Positions 1 to 9,537 of a stretch of 64,000 nt of DNA are shown piece after piece. The notes beneath the pieces were generated by a model. The model worked only from the letters and a program-made list of their open reading frames with translations, was not told the DNA's origin and made no database searches. A program made the translations under genes and the position numbers. Numbering within the stretch: the first letter of the stretch is position 1; every line of letters begins with the position of its first letter. This DNA is from Lachnoclostridium sp. (lineage in GTDB: Bacteria; Bacillota; Clostridia; Lachnospirales; Lachnospiraceae), in assembly GCA_023665475.1 (NCBI GenBank), contig JAMPEB010000007.1, positions 53,495 through 117,494 on the forward strand, in the 5' to 3' direction.

Positions 1-2
1 TT

Positions 3-2795
3 TATGGCATGGAGGAAAAGGACCTTTCCGTGGTCACAGGAAACAAGGCCGTTTCCTCCTATGGTTTTTATAGAGAGCTTGGCTATGCCGGCGTGGACGG
101 CGGCGGGCAATATAAAGTGGTATCCTTCCCTAACGAGCATTCTGAGCAGATGTACCATATGACATGCATTCGGGGCAGCTATCCGCAAAAGGAAGGTCAA
201 ATCGCCATGGATGCCGGCATCGCAAAACAATCCGGAATCCCGCCGTTTCCCGGGCAGAAAGTCACGCTGGCTTTATATGACATGGAAAAGCAAAAACTGC
301 AGGAACGGGAATATACGGTGTCGGGCATTTTTGAAGCATCCTCGCCCGGAGCCTGGGGCGGATTTCACCGCTATTGGGACAATGGGGGGATGGAGGAATA
401 CGGTGTCCCCGCCGTATTTGTGTTTGACGGCGAGAGGGAGCTGTTCCCAAGCACACAGATTACGGTCTTCTTTCAGACGGAAACAGAAGAAAGCGGCGCA
501 CTTGCGGCGGAGCTTTTGCGGGCGGATTTTCCGAAACTGGGCTGCGATGACCCGATGGGCAGGGCGATGGCGTATTATAGAATAATTACGGCAGGAGAAC
601 ATGTTCTCGGCAGCGAATACGGGCTGAACATAGACGGTCTGCAGAGGGCCATGCGTGACGGAAATGTGTGGAAGGATTTTTATTCATCCGTCCTAATCCC
701 AATGTTTGCGGCGCTGATTCTTGTGATTGCGGCAATATCGGTATTCGGCACCACATGGGAAATCATCATGGGAAGGTCGAGGGAGGTTGCCATTCTGCGC
801 AGTATCGGCATGACAAGACAGGGAATATTCCTTTATCTTCTGCTGGAGCAGGCAGCATTCATCAGCATATTTATAGGCGCAGGGTTGCTCGCGGGGAGTG
901 GGTTCCACTATCTTCTGGTTACGGGAATGAACGCCCATAACGGCACGGATATCCCGCTTGGCTTCCATGTCGGTTCCTATGTGGCATCCGTCACCTTCAA
1001 TCCATGGCTGTATGCCACCGCAGTCATTGGCATAAGCAGCATGGCAGCCGTCTTTTGGCCGCTTTTTGAAATGTCGAAAAGCGCACCGATTGCGGTTTTT
1101 AAAATGGGATACGAAAAAGAGGAAAGCCCCTCAAGGCAGCATTTTACGGATTTTTCCGGTCGCACATGGAGCCGGGTCATCGGTAGGCATATCCGTTTCC
1201 ATGAAAAGTCGGTTTTAATCATCATGACAATTATCATGTGCGCCACCTTTTTCGGTTACAATTATTTTAGGGCGTTTTCGGATATGGAAAATATAGAATA
1301 TGCAAACCAATTATCGGAAAGCGGACTAGATGGATGGGATTTTTCCGCAGAAAAAAGTCAGATGTCCAGACCGTATGTCTTTTTGGTCGAAAACCGCCAT
1401 GACAGTGGGATTGACCAAGAGACCTATGAACGCTTCGCGGGAGAGGATTTCGTAAAGGAATCGTTTGCCCGCATGGTGAACAAATCGACACGGCTGGTCT
1501 ACCCCAAGAAGGAGGAAAAGGACGCTGTGAAGGAAATGCTGGCTCCTTTTTCCATGCGCCGGTATGAACTGCAGAAGGAATCTGAGGATGATTATGGACA
1601 TACGGAGTATGAAGCCGAGGAAGCAATGCTTGAGCAGACGGGGTACTATTCAGACGAGGACATTTACGCACTCCCCACAGTGGGCATATTGCCGGAGGGA
1701 CTTGAGGAATTGTCGCCTTATGTCACGGACGGAAAAATTGACCCGGATAAGATAAGGAGCGGCGAGGAAGTAATACTTGTGGTGCCGTCAGAAATAAAAA
1801 GCATCGCAGAGGCGGCTTTCCATGCGGGTGATGAGCTGCCGCTCAGCGACATCCTGCTCTCAAAAGAGGAGGAGGGGTATGACTTTTCCCAATCGCCATT
1901 TGACTACGCCGAGCCCGTTTACCGGACATATGTGGAAGACCCAAGCGGTGCAAAGATACGGTATGCATCCTTCGCATTCGGCATGAGGAAAGACATCCAT
2001 ACGAGAATCGGCGCAGTGGTCGTCTTGGATGATGCCCGACTTTGCAAAAAATATCTGCTGGAATCGCAGGAGCTTTCAGGCTACTGTCCCTATGAAATTC
2101 CCTATGCGCCGTGCCTTCTCTGCATGCCGGAAACATTTGCAAGCTGGGGGCTTCCGGACAGGCTCTTTACGGAGGCACGGTTTTCGGTGACCGACGGGGG
2201 GCGGCTCTCGGAGGCAAATACATTGTTTTACGAGTCGGTGGTAAAATGCAGAAACATCACTTTCGCCTCCACCTTTGAAATTAGGGAGAAGATGAAAGCG
2301 AGAGAGGGGAATACTATGACTATCTATTACATTATGATTGTCATGCTGATTTTTCTGGGGATGCTTGCGGTGGGAATCTTGTTTTATAGCCGCATCAAAC
2401 TGAATTCGCAGACCATTGCAAGGCTCCGCGCAATCGGAATGTCGTTGCCCCAACTGGAATGGCTTATCCTACGGCAGAATATTGCCTATCCGCTCATAGG
2501 GGGAGCGATGGCAGTCATACCGACATTTTTGTGCCAGATGCTTTTTGGATACATTAAGCGGCAGATTGATACCGGTGCATGGGCGGGTGTGATTCTCATT
2601 ACAGCCGACAGCGGAGGAATGCCGTGGTACAGCTATGTGCCCTTCCGCTACAGTCTTTTTGCCTACCACCCGGCAGCGGTATTGTTGGCAGTCGTGCTGG
2701 TCTTTGAAATCCTGATACTGGCTGCAACAATTCCGCAGATACATTATATGCGCAGACAGGTTATTTCGGAAATCATTGACAGGGATTCTTTTTAA
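3..2795 (+). CDS. FtsX/MacB-type ABC transporter permease, 5' truncated
   Basis: Large integral-membrane permease that would work with the ATPase encoded 28 bases downstream. Counted from the ATG at 9, about 224 extracytoplasmic residues come first. Then a block of three membrane segments (about 225-247, 275-298, 335-355), a fourth near 403-422, a second extracellular domain of about 350 residues, and three C-terminal segments (about 775-915). This duplicated FtsX layout is typical of peptide or antibiotic-sensing exporters. The frame is open upstream of the ATG and the expected N-terminal membrane helix is missing, so the real start lies before the window. The substrate cannot be told. Confidence 0.85.
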   Translation, partial: YGMEEKDLSVVTGNKAVSSYGFYRELGYAGVDGGGQYKVVSFPNEHSEQMYHMTCIRGSYPQKEGQIAMDAGIAKQSGIPPFPGQKVTLALYDMEKQKLQEREYTVSGIFEASSPGAWGGFHRYWDNGGMEEYGVPAVFVFDGERELFPSTQITVFFQTETEESGALAAELLRADFPKLGCDDPMGRAMAYYRIITAGEHVLGSEYGLNIDGLQRAMRDGNVWKDFYSSVLIPMFAALILVIAAISVFGTTWEIIMGRSREVAILRSIGMTRQGIFLYLLLEQAAFISIFIGAGLLAGSGFHYLLVTGMNAHNGTDIPLGFHVGSYVASVTFNPWLYATAVIGISSMAAVFWPLFEMSKSAPIAVFKMGYEKEESPSRQHFTDFSGRTWSRVIGRHIRFHEKSVLIIMTIIMCATFFGYNYFRAFSDMENIEYANQLSESGLDGWDFSAEKSQMSRPYVFLVENRHDSGIDQETYERFAGEDFVKESFARMVNKSTRLVYPKKEEKDAVKEMLAPFSMRRYELQKESEDDYGHTEYEAEEAMLEQTGYYSDEDIYALPTVGILPEGLEELSPYVTDGKIDPDKIRSGEEVILVVPSEIKSIAEAAFHAGDELPLSDILLSKEEEGYDFSQSPFDYAEPVYRTYVEDPSGAKIRYASFAFGMRKDIHTRIGAVVVLDDARLCKKYLLESQELSGYCPYEIPYAPCLLCMPETFASWGLPDRLFTEARFSVTDGGRLSEANTLFYESVVKCRNITFASTFEIREKMKAREGNTMTIYYIMIVMLIFLGMLAVGILFYSRIKLNSQTIARLRAIGMSLPQLEWLILRQNIAYPLIGGAMAVIPTFLCQMLFGYIKRQIDTGAWAGVILITADSGGMPWYSYVPFRYSLFAYHPAAVLLAVVLVFEILILAATIPQIHYMRRQVISEIIDRDSF

Positions 2796-2823
2796 TCGTT
2801 TTTGGGAAAGGAGCGTGCAGGGG

Positions 2824-3519
2824 TTGGGAAATATAGCGCTTAGGACGGAGCATTTATGCAAAACATATGAGGTTGGAAAGCAGAGGGTGGAGGCGTTAAG
2901 GGATGTTTCCGTTTCCATAGAGGAGGGGAGCTTTGTCGCACTGATTGGTGCCAGCGGCAGCGGGAAATCTACGCTCATGCATCTTTTGGGCGGGCTGGAT
3001 ATGCCCACCTCCGGCAGGGTCTATGTCAACGGCATATGCTTGACTGACTGCAAGGAAAAGCAGCTTGCGGCTGCAAGGCGGGATGAAATAGGGTTTGTGT
3101 TCCAGAACTTTTCCCTTCTGGATGAGCTAAGCTTAAAGGAGAACATAGTGCTCCCGATTCTGCTTGCGTCCGGGAAAGTGGATGAAGCATATATCGGCGA
3201 GCTGATGGGGCAGCTTGGGATTGCGGACAGGGCGGGGCATACGCCGGCGCAGCTTAGCGGCGGACAGCAGCAGAGGGCGGCGATTGCAAGGGCTCTCGCA
3301 AATAATCCCTCCGTTATACTCTGTGATGAGCCGACAGGAAACCTTGACCAGAAAACAGGCGCCGAGGTAATGAATCTCCTCCACGAAATACACAGAACCT
3401 ACCACAAGACTTGCCTGATTGTCACGCACGACATGGCAGTTGCGGAGGGTGCGGACTATATTTTAAAAATGGAGGACGGGAGAATTTTAGCCAAAAAATT
3501 TATAGATTGCTTTTCTTGA
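2824..3519 (+). CDS. ABC transporter ATP-binding protein (MacB/LolD type)
   Basis: Cytoplasmic ATPase of about 231 residues that powers the preceding permease. Walker A GASGSGKST lies at 42-50, the signature LSGGQ at 144-148, and Walker B ends in DEP at 168-170, followed by TGNLD as in the MacB/LolD family; the switch histidine is in VTHD. A longer frame opens at 2776, inside the permease gene. The TTG at 2824 is preferred because it lies 10 bases after GGAG and gives the usual family N-terminus. The stop codon overlaps the -35 box of the next promoter. Confidence 0.88.
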   Translation: MGNIALRTEHLCKTYEVGKQRVEALRDVSVSIEEGSFVALIGASGSGKSTLMHLLGGLDMPTSGRVYVNGICLTDCKEKQLAAARRDEIGFVFQNFSLLDELSLKENIVLPILLASGKVDEAYIGELMGQLGIADRAGHTPAQLSGGQQQRAAIARALANNPSVILCDEPTGNLDQKTGAEVMNLLHEIHRTYHKTCLIVTHDMAVAEGADYILKMEDGRILAKKFIDCFS

Positions 3520-3544
3520 CATACGATAGAGGATGTGATAAGCT
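3516..3544 (+). promoter_or_regulatory. Promoter of the methyltransferase/ABC exporter cassette
   Basis: TTGACA at 3516-3521, a 17-base spacer, and a weak -10 TAAGCT at 3539-3544. The perfect palindrome at 3552-3569 follows directly, so a bound repressor would sit over the start of transcription. The -10 is poor, so the exact hexamer is uncertain. Confidence 0.5.
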
Positions 3545-3551
3545 AACTAAT

Positions 3552-3569
3552 AGTTAGTTATAACTAACT
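3552..3569. promoter_or_regulatory. Palindromic operator GTTAG-N6-CTAAC, copy 1
   Basis: Perfect 18-base palindrome with core GTTAG-TTATAA-CTAAC; the surrounding bases 3544-3570 repeat the same half-sites. The same half-sites and spacing occur at 9478-9493 in the promoter of the TetR gene. Binding by that TetR is inference from the shared site. Confidence 0.6.
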
Positions 3570-3691
3570 ATAATACAAGGGAAAATTCCTCATCGGCAGA
3601 CCTTATAGAAAACTTGACAGAAAGGTCAGGAAAGCGATGGATGAGCAGAATCTATGGTGATGAGTAACCGGATGTGAGAGGAGCGGATATT

Positions 3692-4345
3692 ATGACGAGT
3701 GAGGAATACAAAAAACTGTCATTGAAAGAATTTGACCGGGCGGCGGTAAAATTTGATGACAATGACCCGAGCGTCTACAATATGTGCCGTAAGGATTATC
3801 CTGATGTAGTGGCGGAAGCGGTGAGGGAACCGTTTTCCGATCTGCTGGACGCCGGCTGTGGCACAGGGGCGATGCTGGGTATGTTTAAGAAAGATCATCC
3901 GGATAAAAATTACACCGGCGTGGACTTGTCGGAAAAAATGATAGAGGTGGCAAGGTCAAAAAATATAGAGGGAATACGCTTTGTGGCAGGGGACTGTGAG
4001 AATCTGCCCTTCCCGGACAACAGCTTTGATGTGGTCACCTGTTCCATGAGTTTCCATCATTACCCAAATCCGGAGCGGTTTTTTATAAGCTTACAACGGG
4101 TACTGCGGCCGGAAGGGCGGCTGGTTCTCCGGGATATGGCTTCAAGCAGCAGTCTGTTGATGTGGTTTTATAACCGTATAGAAATCCCTCTGATCAATAA
4201 AATTCTGCACAAAGGAGATGTCCATGTTTACACAAGAACGGATATACGGAGACTTTGTGAGGCTAGTGGTCTGAAACTGGAACGGTATGAGGTGAGAAAA
4301 GGATTCCGCCTGCACTGTGTCGTCAGGAAATCAGACGGAGCATGA
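3692..4345 (+). CDS. Class I SAM-dependent methyltransferase
   Basis: Soluble methyltransferase of 217 residues. The SAM-binding motif LLDAGCGTGA is at 51-60, an acidic residue follows at the end of the next strand (GVDLS), and a UbiE-like FPDNSFDVV segment comes later. The ATG at 3692 is chosen over a GTG at 3674 because AGGAG at 3679-3683 is 8 bases upstream. It is the first gene behind the palindromic operator and heads a cassette ending in two ABC half-transporters. It may modify the exported small molecule or a competitor; the substrate is unknown. Confidence 0.82.
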   Translation: MTSEEYKKLSLKEFDRAAVKFDDNDPSVYNMCRKDYPDVVAEAVREPFSDLLDAGCGTGAMLGMFKKDHPDKNYTGVDLSEKMIEVARSKNIEGIRFVAGDCENLPFPDNSFDVVTCSMSFHHYPNPERFFISLQRVLRPEGRLVLRDMASSSSLLMWFYNRIEIPLINKILHKGDVHVYTRTDIRRLCEASGLKLERYEVRKGFRLHCVVRKSDGA

Positions 4346-4426
4346 ATGCGGCAATGATGATATGGTTTGCGTATCTTCCGGCAGCGGGAAGTAAAACTGC
4401 TGCAAAAGTGGAGGGATGAAACGGAT

Positions 4427-4918
4427 ATGATAGTGACTTTCATTTTATCATTAATACTTATGGCATTGTTTTTTCTTTTGCTATGGGCGGCGGTTGCACT
4501 GGTACAATCAAAAAAGCTTTTCGGGACGGCGCCAAAGGATATACAGGCGGCTGTGTTGGAGCATGAGGAACGCTTTCCGGGAGCAAGGCTGTTGGGATGG
4601 TTCCTTCTGGTCATAGATGTGCCGGCGTTCCTGTCCGTATTTGTTTATGCAGGATGGGACGGTATGCAAAGAGGCTATGGTTTCTGGCAGTTTACGGCAA
4701 GGTTCCTTATCATGCTGTATCTGTTGAAAGCGTTTGATATCATTTTCTTTGATTGGTTCCTGCTCACAAAGTCCCACTTCTTCCAGCATTACTATCCTGA
4801 GACAGAAGGATGTGCAGGATACCATCAGTTCGGGTTTAACAGGAAAGAGCAGCTTATGAAGCTTATACTGTTTCCTTTTGTAGCTTTATTACTGGCGTGG
4901 ATTTGTACACTTTTTTAG
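4427..4918 (+). CDS. Small integral membrane protein, unknown function
   Basis: Protein of about 163 residues with four likely membrane helices: one at the N-terminus, two in the middle around the FLLVIDVPAF and FLIMLYLLKAF stretches, and one at the C-terminus. The ATG at 4427 follows a GGAGGG site by 11 bases; an upstream TTG at 4367 has no ribosome site. It lies between two methyltransferase genes in the same direction and is probably co-transcribed with the exporter. I do not recognise the family. Confidence 0.65.
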   Translation: MIVTFILSLILMALFFLLLWAAVALVQSKKLFGTAPKDIQAAVLEHEERFPGARLLGWFLLVIDVPAFLSVFVYAGWDGMQRGYGFWQFTARFLIMLYLLKAFDIIFFDWFLLTKSHFFQHYYPETEGCAGYHQFGFNRKEQLMKLILFPFVALLLAWICTLF

Positions 4919-4960
4919 AAAAAAGCAATGTTTTTGCAGGGAGGCGGAAAGGAGATGCAT

Positions 4961-5741
4961 ATGGACTTACAATTAGGAGATGTTCAGGAAACAGCCTTGA
5001 TTCCGCTTGCGATCAGGGCGAATGAGACTAAGAGGAAGAAAGCGCGCATCCATGATGAAAAAGCAGTGGAAATCATAGAAACTCTGGCGGTCGATACAAA
5101 GGATATGGATAAATTCTTTTCCCATGAGGGAGTGGTGGCAAGGACAATTCTGTTTGACAGGACGCTGAAAGGACTGTTGGCGCAATATCCGGATGCGGTC
5201 TGTGTCAATATCGGATGCGGTCTGGATGACCGTTTTTCGAGGGTAAATAACGGAACAATCAGGTGGTTCAATGTGGACCTTCCGGATTCCATAGAAGTGA
5301 GAAAAAAGTTTTTGCCAAAAGGGAACATGAATATGTGCTGACCGGGGATATTCTTAAGACAGATTGGGTAAGGGATATCCCGAAAGCGGATGTCGTGATC
5401 GTGATTGCCGAGGGACTGCTTATGTATTTTTCCAAGGAACAGGTGAGTACGATTCTGCACAACATCACGGATTCTTTTGACAGGGGCTTTCTGCTGGCGG
5501 AGCTGATGCATCCTAAGATGATGAAAGAAAAAAGCATGATACGGTAAAGCATACCAATGCGAAGTTTGGTTGGGGAACCGAAACGGGAAAGGAGCTGTCG
5601 GAGCTTAACCCGAAATGGGAACTGCTAAAGGAGCACAGTTTCTGGGATGAGATGAAAAAATATACGCTTGTGGGGAAAATAGGAAGTGTAATAGCGAAAA
5701 ACCTCAATAACCGGCTTGCTGTTTATCGGTGGGGAAAATGA
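4961..5741 (+). pseudogene. Leucine carboxyl methyltransferase-like (PPM1/LCM) gene with two frameshifts
   Basis: The first frame carries the start and SAM motif (VNIGCGLDDRF) and stops at 5341. The protein continues in the next frame from about 5300 (YVLTGDILKTDWV, then EGLLMYFSKEQV) to 5547, and then in a third frame to the TGA at 5741 (FGWGTETGKEL, HSFWDEMKKYTLVG). Both breaks fall in homopolymers, a T run near 5310 and an A run near 5527, and each is repaired by adding one base. The ATG at 4961 lies 6 bases after GGAG. It is either a recent pseudogene or two base-calling deletions. Confidence 0.8.
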
Positions 5742-5812
5742 AGTCTTCCTTCTCGGGAAACGGATAGGCCGCTGTTGTGATAGAAAAATTGTTCAAAAGG
5801 AGTGTGATCGGA

Positions 5813-7594
5813 TTGAAAAAAGAAAAAGCGCGTTCTGCCTGGAGCTGGATATTTGAATTTGCGGCGGAGCGGAGGGCACTGTATATTGCCAGTATGGCAG
5901 CCGCGGCCGTGGGAGTATTGTGCGCAACGGCGCCGTTTATTATTATGGGGCATATGATTCGGAGGCTTGTAGAAGGAAACAGGGAGGTATCCTCCTATAT
6001 GGCGGACTGTCTCATCATGGCTGCCTTGTGGACGGGGAAAGTGGTATTTCATGCAATTTCTACATCCTTATCCCATAAAGCCACATTTTATGTGCTGGGG
6101 AATATCCGTAAGCGCCTTCTGGATAAACTGGCGCGTCTGCCGCTTGGGACAGTTCTGGATACAGCCTCCGGCAGTCTGAAAAATATTATTGTGGAGCGGG
6201 TGGACAGCATAGAGGTGACACTTGCCCATATATTGCCGGAATTTACTTCCAATCTGCTTGCTCCGGCAGTGCTCATAGTGTATCTGTTTACCATTGACTG
6301 GCGCATGGCGCTGGCGTCCCTTGTCACGGTGCCGCTTGGGATGCTCTGTTATATGGGTATGATGGTTGGTTATGATAAATACTATCAAAATACCATTGTC
6401 AAGACAAAGGCGCTGAACGATGTGGCGGTGGAATACATAAACGGTATCGAGGTAATCAAGGCATTCGGCAAGGCGAAAAGTTCTTATGAGCGTTTTGTCA
6501 TAGCGGCAAAGGAAGGTTCTGCCTGCTTTGTGGATTGGATGCGCACCTGTAATGTGCCTTTTACAATTGCCATGCTGGTCATGCCCAGCACGATGGTTTC
6601 CGTACTGCCAATCGGCGGACTGTTTATAAAAAACGGGAGCCTTTCTCCGGCTGATTTTATCCTGATTATCATGGTTTCGGTAGGACTGGTTGCGCCTATC
6701 ATAACCTGTATGGCTTATAGCGATGATATGCGCCAGATGCAGTCTATCATCGGCGAAGTGGCTGCTATCCTGACACAGAAAGAACTGCAAAGACCGCAGG
6801 AGACAGGCAGGCTGCCGGAACATTATGATATGAAAGCAGAAAATATCCGTTTCGGCTATCACGCAAAGGAAGTGCTTCACGGTATCAGTCTGGAAATCAG
6901 GGAGGGGACAGTAAATGCCATTGTGGGTCCTTCCGGTTCCGGCAAGTCTACGCTGGTCAAACTCATGGCATCTTTGTGGGATGTGGACGGCGGAAGCATT
7001 TCCGTAGGCGGTGTGGATATCCGGGAAATCCCGCTGGAAGAATATAATCAGATGATAGCTTATGTCTCTCAGGACAATTATTTATTTGATGATACGATCC
7101 GGGAGAATATCCGTATGGGAAGAAAAGGCGCTACCGACGCGGAAGTGGAGGAAGCCGCAAAACGCAGCGGATGTCATGAATTTATCATGGGTCTGGAAAA
7201 AGGGTATGATACGCCTGCAGGCGGAGCAGGGGGGCATCTGTCCGGCGGGGAACGCCAGCGGATTGCCATTGCCCGTGCAATGTTAAAGGATGCGCCGATC
7301 GTGATTCTGGATGAAGCAACCGCATACACCGACCCGGAGAACGAAGCGGTAATACAATCCGCAGTGGCAACATTAGTGAAGGGAAAAACGCTGATTGTCA
7401 TTGCCCATCGCCTTTCCACTATAGTAGATTCTGACCGGATTTTCGTGGTGAAAGACGGAAAGTTGGAAGCCCAAGGTACTCATGAAGAACTTCTGGCGCA
7501 AAACGACCTGTACAGGGACATGTGGAAGGCGCATATATCGGTGAAAGACAGGGCAGATTGGTCCGCGGAGATTGGAGGGGTGGCAAATGCTTAA
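5813..7594 (+). CDS. ABC exporter half-transporter A (membrane and ATPase domains)
   Basis: Fused membrane domain (six helices, about residues 35-310) and ATPase domain, about 593 residues. Walker A GPSGSGKST is near 372, LSGGE near 476, and Walker B ILDEA near 500. It pairs with the next gene, which overlaps it by 8 bases, so the two likely form a heterodimer like the IrtAB/YbtPQ or multidrug type. The TTG at 5813 is preferred because AAAGGAG lies 10 bases upstream; GTG codons at 5777 and 5804 are alternatives. The substrate may be the product of the neighbouring methyltransferases, which is inference. Confidence 0.82.
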   Translation: MKKEKARSAWSWIFEFAAERRALYIASMAAAAVGVLCATAPFIIMGHMIRRLVEGNREVSSYMADCLIMAALWTGKVVFHAISTSLSHKATFYVLGNIRKRLLDKLARLPLGTVLDTASGSLKNIIVERVDSIEVTLAHILPEFTSNLLAPAVLIVYLFTIDWRMALASLVTVPLGMLCYMGMMVGYDKYYQNTIVKTKALNDVAVEYINGIEVIKAFGKAKSSYERFVIAAKEGSACFVDWMRTCNVPFTIAMLVMPSTMVSVLPIGGLFIKNGSLSPADFILIIMVSVGLVAPIITCMAYSDDMRQMQSIIGEVAAILTQKELQRPQETGRLPEHYDMKAENIRFGYHAKEVLHGISLEIREGTVNAIVGPSGSGKSTLVKLMASLWDVDGGSISVGGVDIREIPLEEYNQMIAYVSQDNYLFDDTIRENIRMGRKGATDAEVEEAAKRSGCHEFIMGLEKGYDTPAGGAGGHLSGGERQRIAIARAMLKDAPIVILDEATAYTDPENEAVIQSAVATLVKGKTLIVIAHRLSTIVDSDRIFVVKDGKLEAQGTHEELLAQNDLYRDMWKAHISVKDRADWSAEIGGVANA

Positions 7595-9320
7595 AATATT
7601 AAAGAAATTTTTTGATTTTTGTGGGGGTGAGAATAAAAGGAAATTCTATCTGTCCGTGGTATTTGGCGTACTGTTGGCATTTTTTGAAGCATTAAAGATA
7701 CCGGCAATCGAGGTCATGCTGGGGGCGGTTATAGAGGGGCGTGTGACAAACGGAGTCATTCTGGCAAGTCTTGGCATTATGCTGTTTGGCATTGCGGGCG
7801 GTTCCGTTGTAAAATACCGCTCCACCATGCTGCAGACCGAGGCGGGATATGATACCTGTGCCGGTAAACGGATTGAGATTGCGGAGCATCTCCGCTATCT
7901 GCCCATGGGTTATTTTAACCGGAACGGTCTGGGTTATATTACTTCCGTGACAACGAATACCATGGAGAATCTGGCTAATATCGCGACTCGTGTGGTGATG
8001 ATGACCACTTCCGGCATTCTGGCTACCGCCTTGATTGCTGCGATGCTGCTTGTCCTTGACTGGCGCATTGGGTTGGTAGTCTTGGCGGGGCTGCTTTTGT
8101 TTTTCTTTGTAAACAGCGGACTGCAGAAGACTTCCAATGAGATGGCGCCGAAAAAGATAGCCGCAGATGCGGGATTGGTGGAAAAGGTATTAGAATACAT
8201 TCAGGGCATTTCGGAAGTGAAGGCTTTTAATCTGACAGGGGATAAAAGTGAAAAATTGAAACATGCCATTGATGAGAGTGTTACGGTCAATACAAGAATG
8301 GAATTTTGTTTTATTCCCTATATGGCACTGCAGAACTTTGTTACGAAGATGACAGGAATTGTCATGTGTGTGTTGTCCCTGCAATTTTATTTTGATGGAA
8401 GTATGGAGCTTTTGACCTGTATTGTCATGTTAATCAGTTCGTTCCTGATTTATTCCAGTCTTGACAGTGCCGGGAACTATTCTGCTCTGCTGCGGGCTGT
8501 TGATCTCAGTGTGGATCAGGCACAGGCAATCCTTGAACTCGCGCCGATGGATACCGGAGGGCAGGATGTCGTGCCACAGCATTTTGACATTGATGTGGAA
8601 AATATCAGCTTTTCTTACGAACAGCGGAAAATCATTGACGGGATTTCCGTGCATATTCCGGAAAAGACCACCACAGCCATTGTCGGTCCCAGCGGTGGCG
8701 GCAAGACTACACTTTGCCATCTGATTGCCCGGTTCTGGGATGTGCAGGAGGGCAGCGTGAAACTGGGCGGAATGGATGTGAAAGATTACAGTTATGACAG
8801 TCTGATGAAGAATTTCAGTTTTGTTTTTCAGAATGTTTATCTGTTTCAGGATACCATAGCCAACAATATCCGTTTCGGGCAGCCGCAGGCAAGTATGGAA
8901 CGGGTGGTGGAAGCGGCAAAAGCCGCCTGCTGTCATGATTTTATCATGCGGCTCCCGGAAGGGTACGAAACAAAAATCGGAGAGGGCGGCGCCAGCCTTT
9001 CCGGCGGAGAAAAGCAGAGGCTCTCTATCGCCCGCGCCATCATGAAGGATGCGCCGATTATTATTTTGGATGAGGCAACCGCGAATGTTGATCCGGAAAA
9101 CGAAAAGGAATTGGTAGAGGCAATCGATGCGCTGACCAGAGAAAAAACGATTATAATGATTGCCCACCGTCTGAATACTGTGCGTAATGCCGACCGGATT
9201 CTTGTGGTTGACAGAGGCAGGATTGTGGAGCAGGGCAGGCATGAAGAACTGATGCAAAGAAACGGGATTTACAGGCGGTTTGTTGATGCCCGTGAACTTG
9301 CCGTGGGTTGGAAAATATAA
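7587..9320 (+). CDS. ABC exporter half-transporter B (membrane and ATPase domains)
   Basis: Second half of the heterodimeric transporter, about 577 residues. Six helices are followed by an ATPase domain with Walker A GPSGGGKTT near 367, LSGGE near 471, and ILDEATANVDPE. The ATG at 7587 sits 6 bases after GGAGGGG and overlaps the end of the first half-transporter, which implies translational coupling and fixed stoichiometry. The two ATPase domains are clearly different in sequence, so this is an old pair, not a recent duplication. Confidence 0.83.
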   Translation: MLKILKKFFDFCGGENKRKFYLSVVFGVLLAFFEALKIPAIEVMLGAVIEGRVTNGVILASLGIMLFGIAGGSVVKYRSTMLQTEAGYDTCAGKRIEIAEHLRYLPMGYFNRNGLGYITSVTTNTMENLANIATRVVMMTTSGILATALIAAMLLVLDWRIGLVVLAGLLLFFFVNSGLQKTSNEMAPKKIAADAGLVEKVLEYIQGISEVKAFNLTGDKSEKLKHAIDESVTVNTRMEFCFIPYMALQNFVTKMTGIVMCVLSLQFYFDGSMELLTCIVMLISSFLIYSSLDSAGNYSALLRAVDLSVDQAQAILELAPMDTGGQDVVPQHFDIDVENISFSYEQRKIIDGISVHIPEKTTTAIVGPSGGGKTTLCHLIARFWDVQEGSVKLGGMDVKDYSYDSLMKNFSFVFQNVYLFQDTIANNIRFGQPQASMERVVEAAKAACCHDFIMRLPEGYETKIGEGGASLSGGEKQRLSIARAIMKDAPIIILDEATANVDPENEKELVEAIDALTREKTIIMIAHRLNTVRNADRILVVDRGRIVEQGRHEELMQRNGIYRRFVDARELAVGWKI

Positions 9321-9466
9321 GGATGTATATAGGTAATTGCTAAACGCTATCTTTCCTATATCAAGTTGTGCAGATTGTATATTCTGCAAGCAGCCAAAGC
9401 AAGAGCAAGAGCGTGTCTGCGGTGAAATGTGCAATCTGTTCAGGCATCGTGGCAGATAAAAAACAC

Positions 9467-9495
9467 TTGACAAATGAGTTAGCATATACTAACAT
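9467..9495 (+). promoter_or_regulatory. Promoter of the tetR-phosphotransferase-MATE operon
   Basis: TTGACA at 9467-9472, a 17-base spacer, and TAACAT at 9490-9495. The spacer and -10 are covered by the operator-like palindrome at 9478-9493, the expected layout for autorepression. The upstream bases 9321-9466 hold only a weak TATAGG/CCTATA hairpin and no gene. Confidence 0.65.
9478..9493. promoter_or_regulatory. Palindromic operator GTTAG-N6-CTAAC, copy 2
   Basis: GTTAG-CATATA-CTAAC lies between the -35 and -10 boxes of the TetR gene. It has the same half-sites and the same 6-base spacing as the 3552-3569 palindrome. It probably binds the adjacent TetR product. Confidence 0.62.
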
Positions 9496-9537
9496 GTATC
9501 TATGAATATATACCGAAATGTTCATAGGAGAATCATC

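Noticed and set aside
9321..9466. Possible small RNA or riboswitch before tetR
   Set aside because: Only a weak six-pair TATAGG/CCTATA stem is visible and the promoter lies downstream of it.
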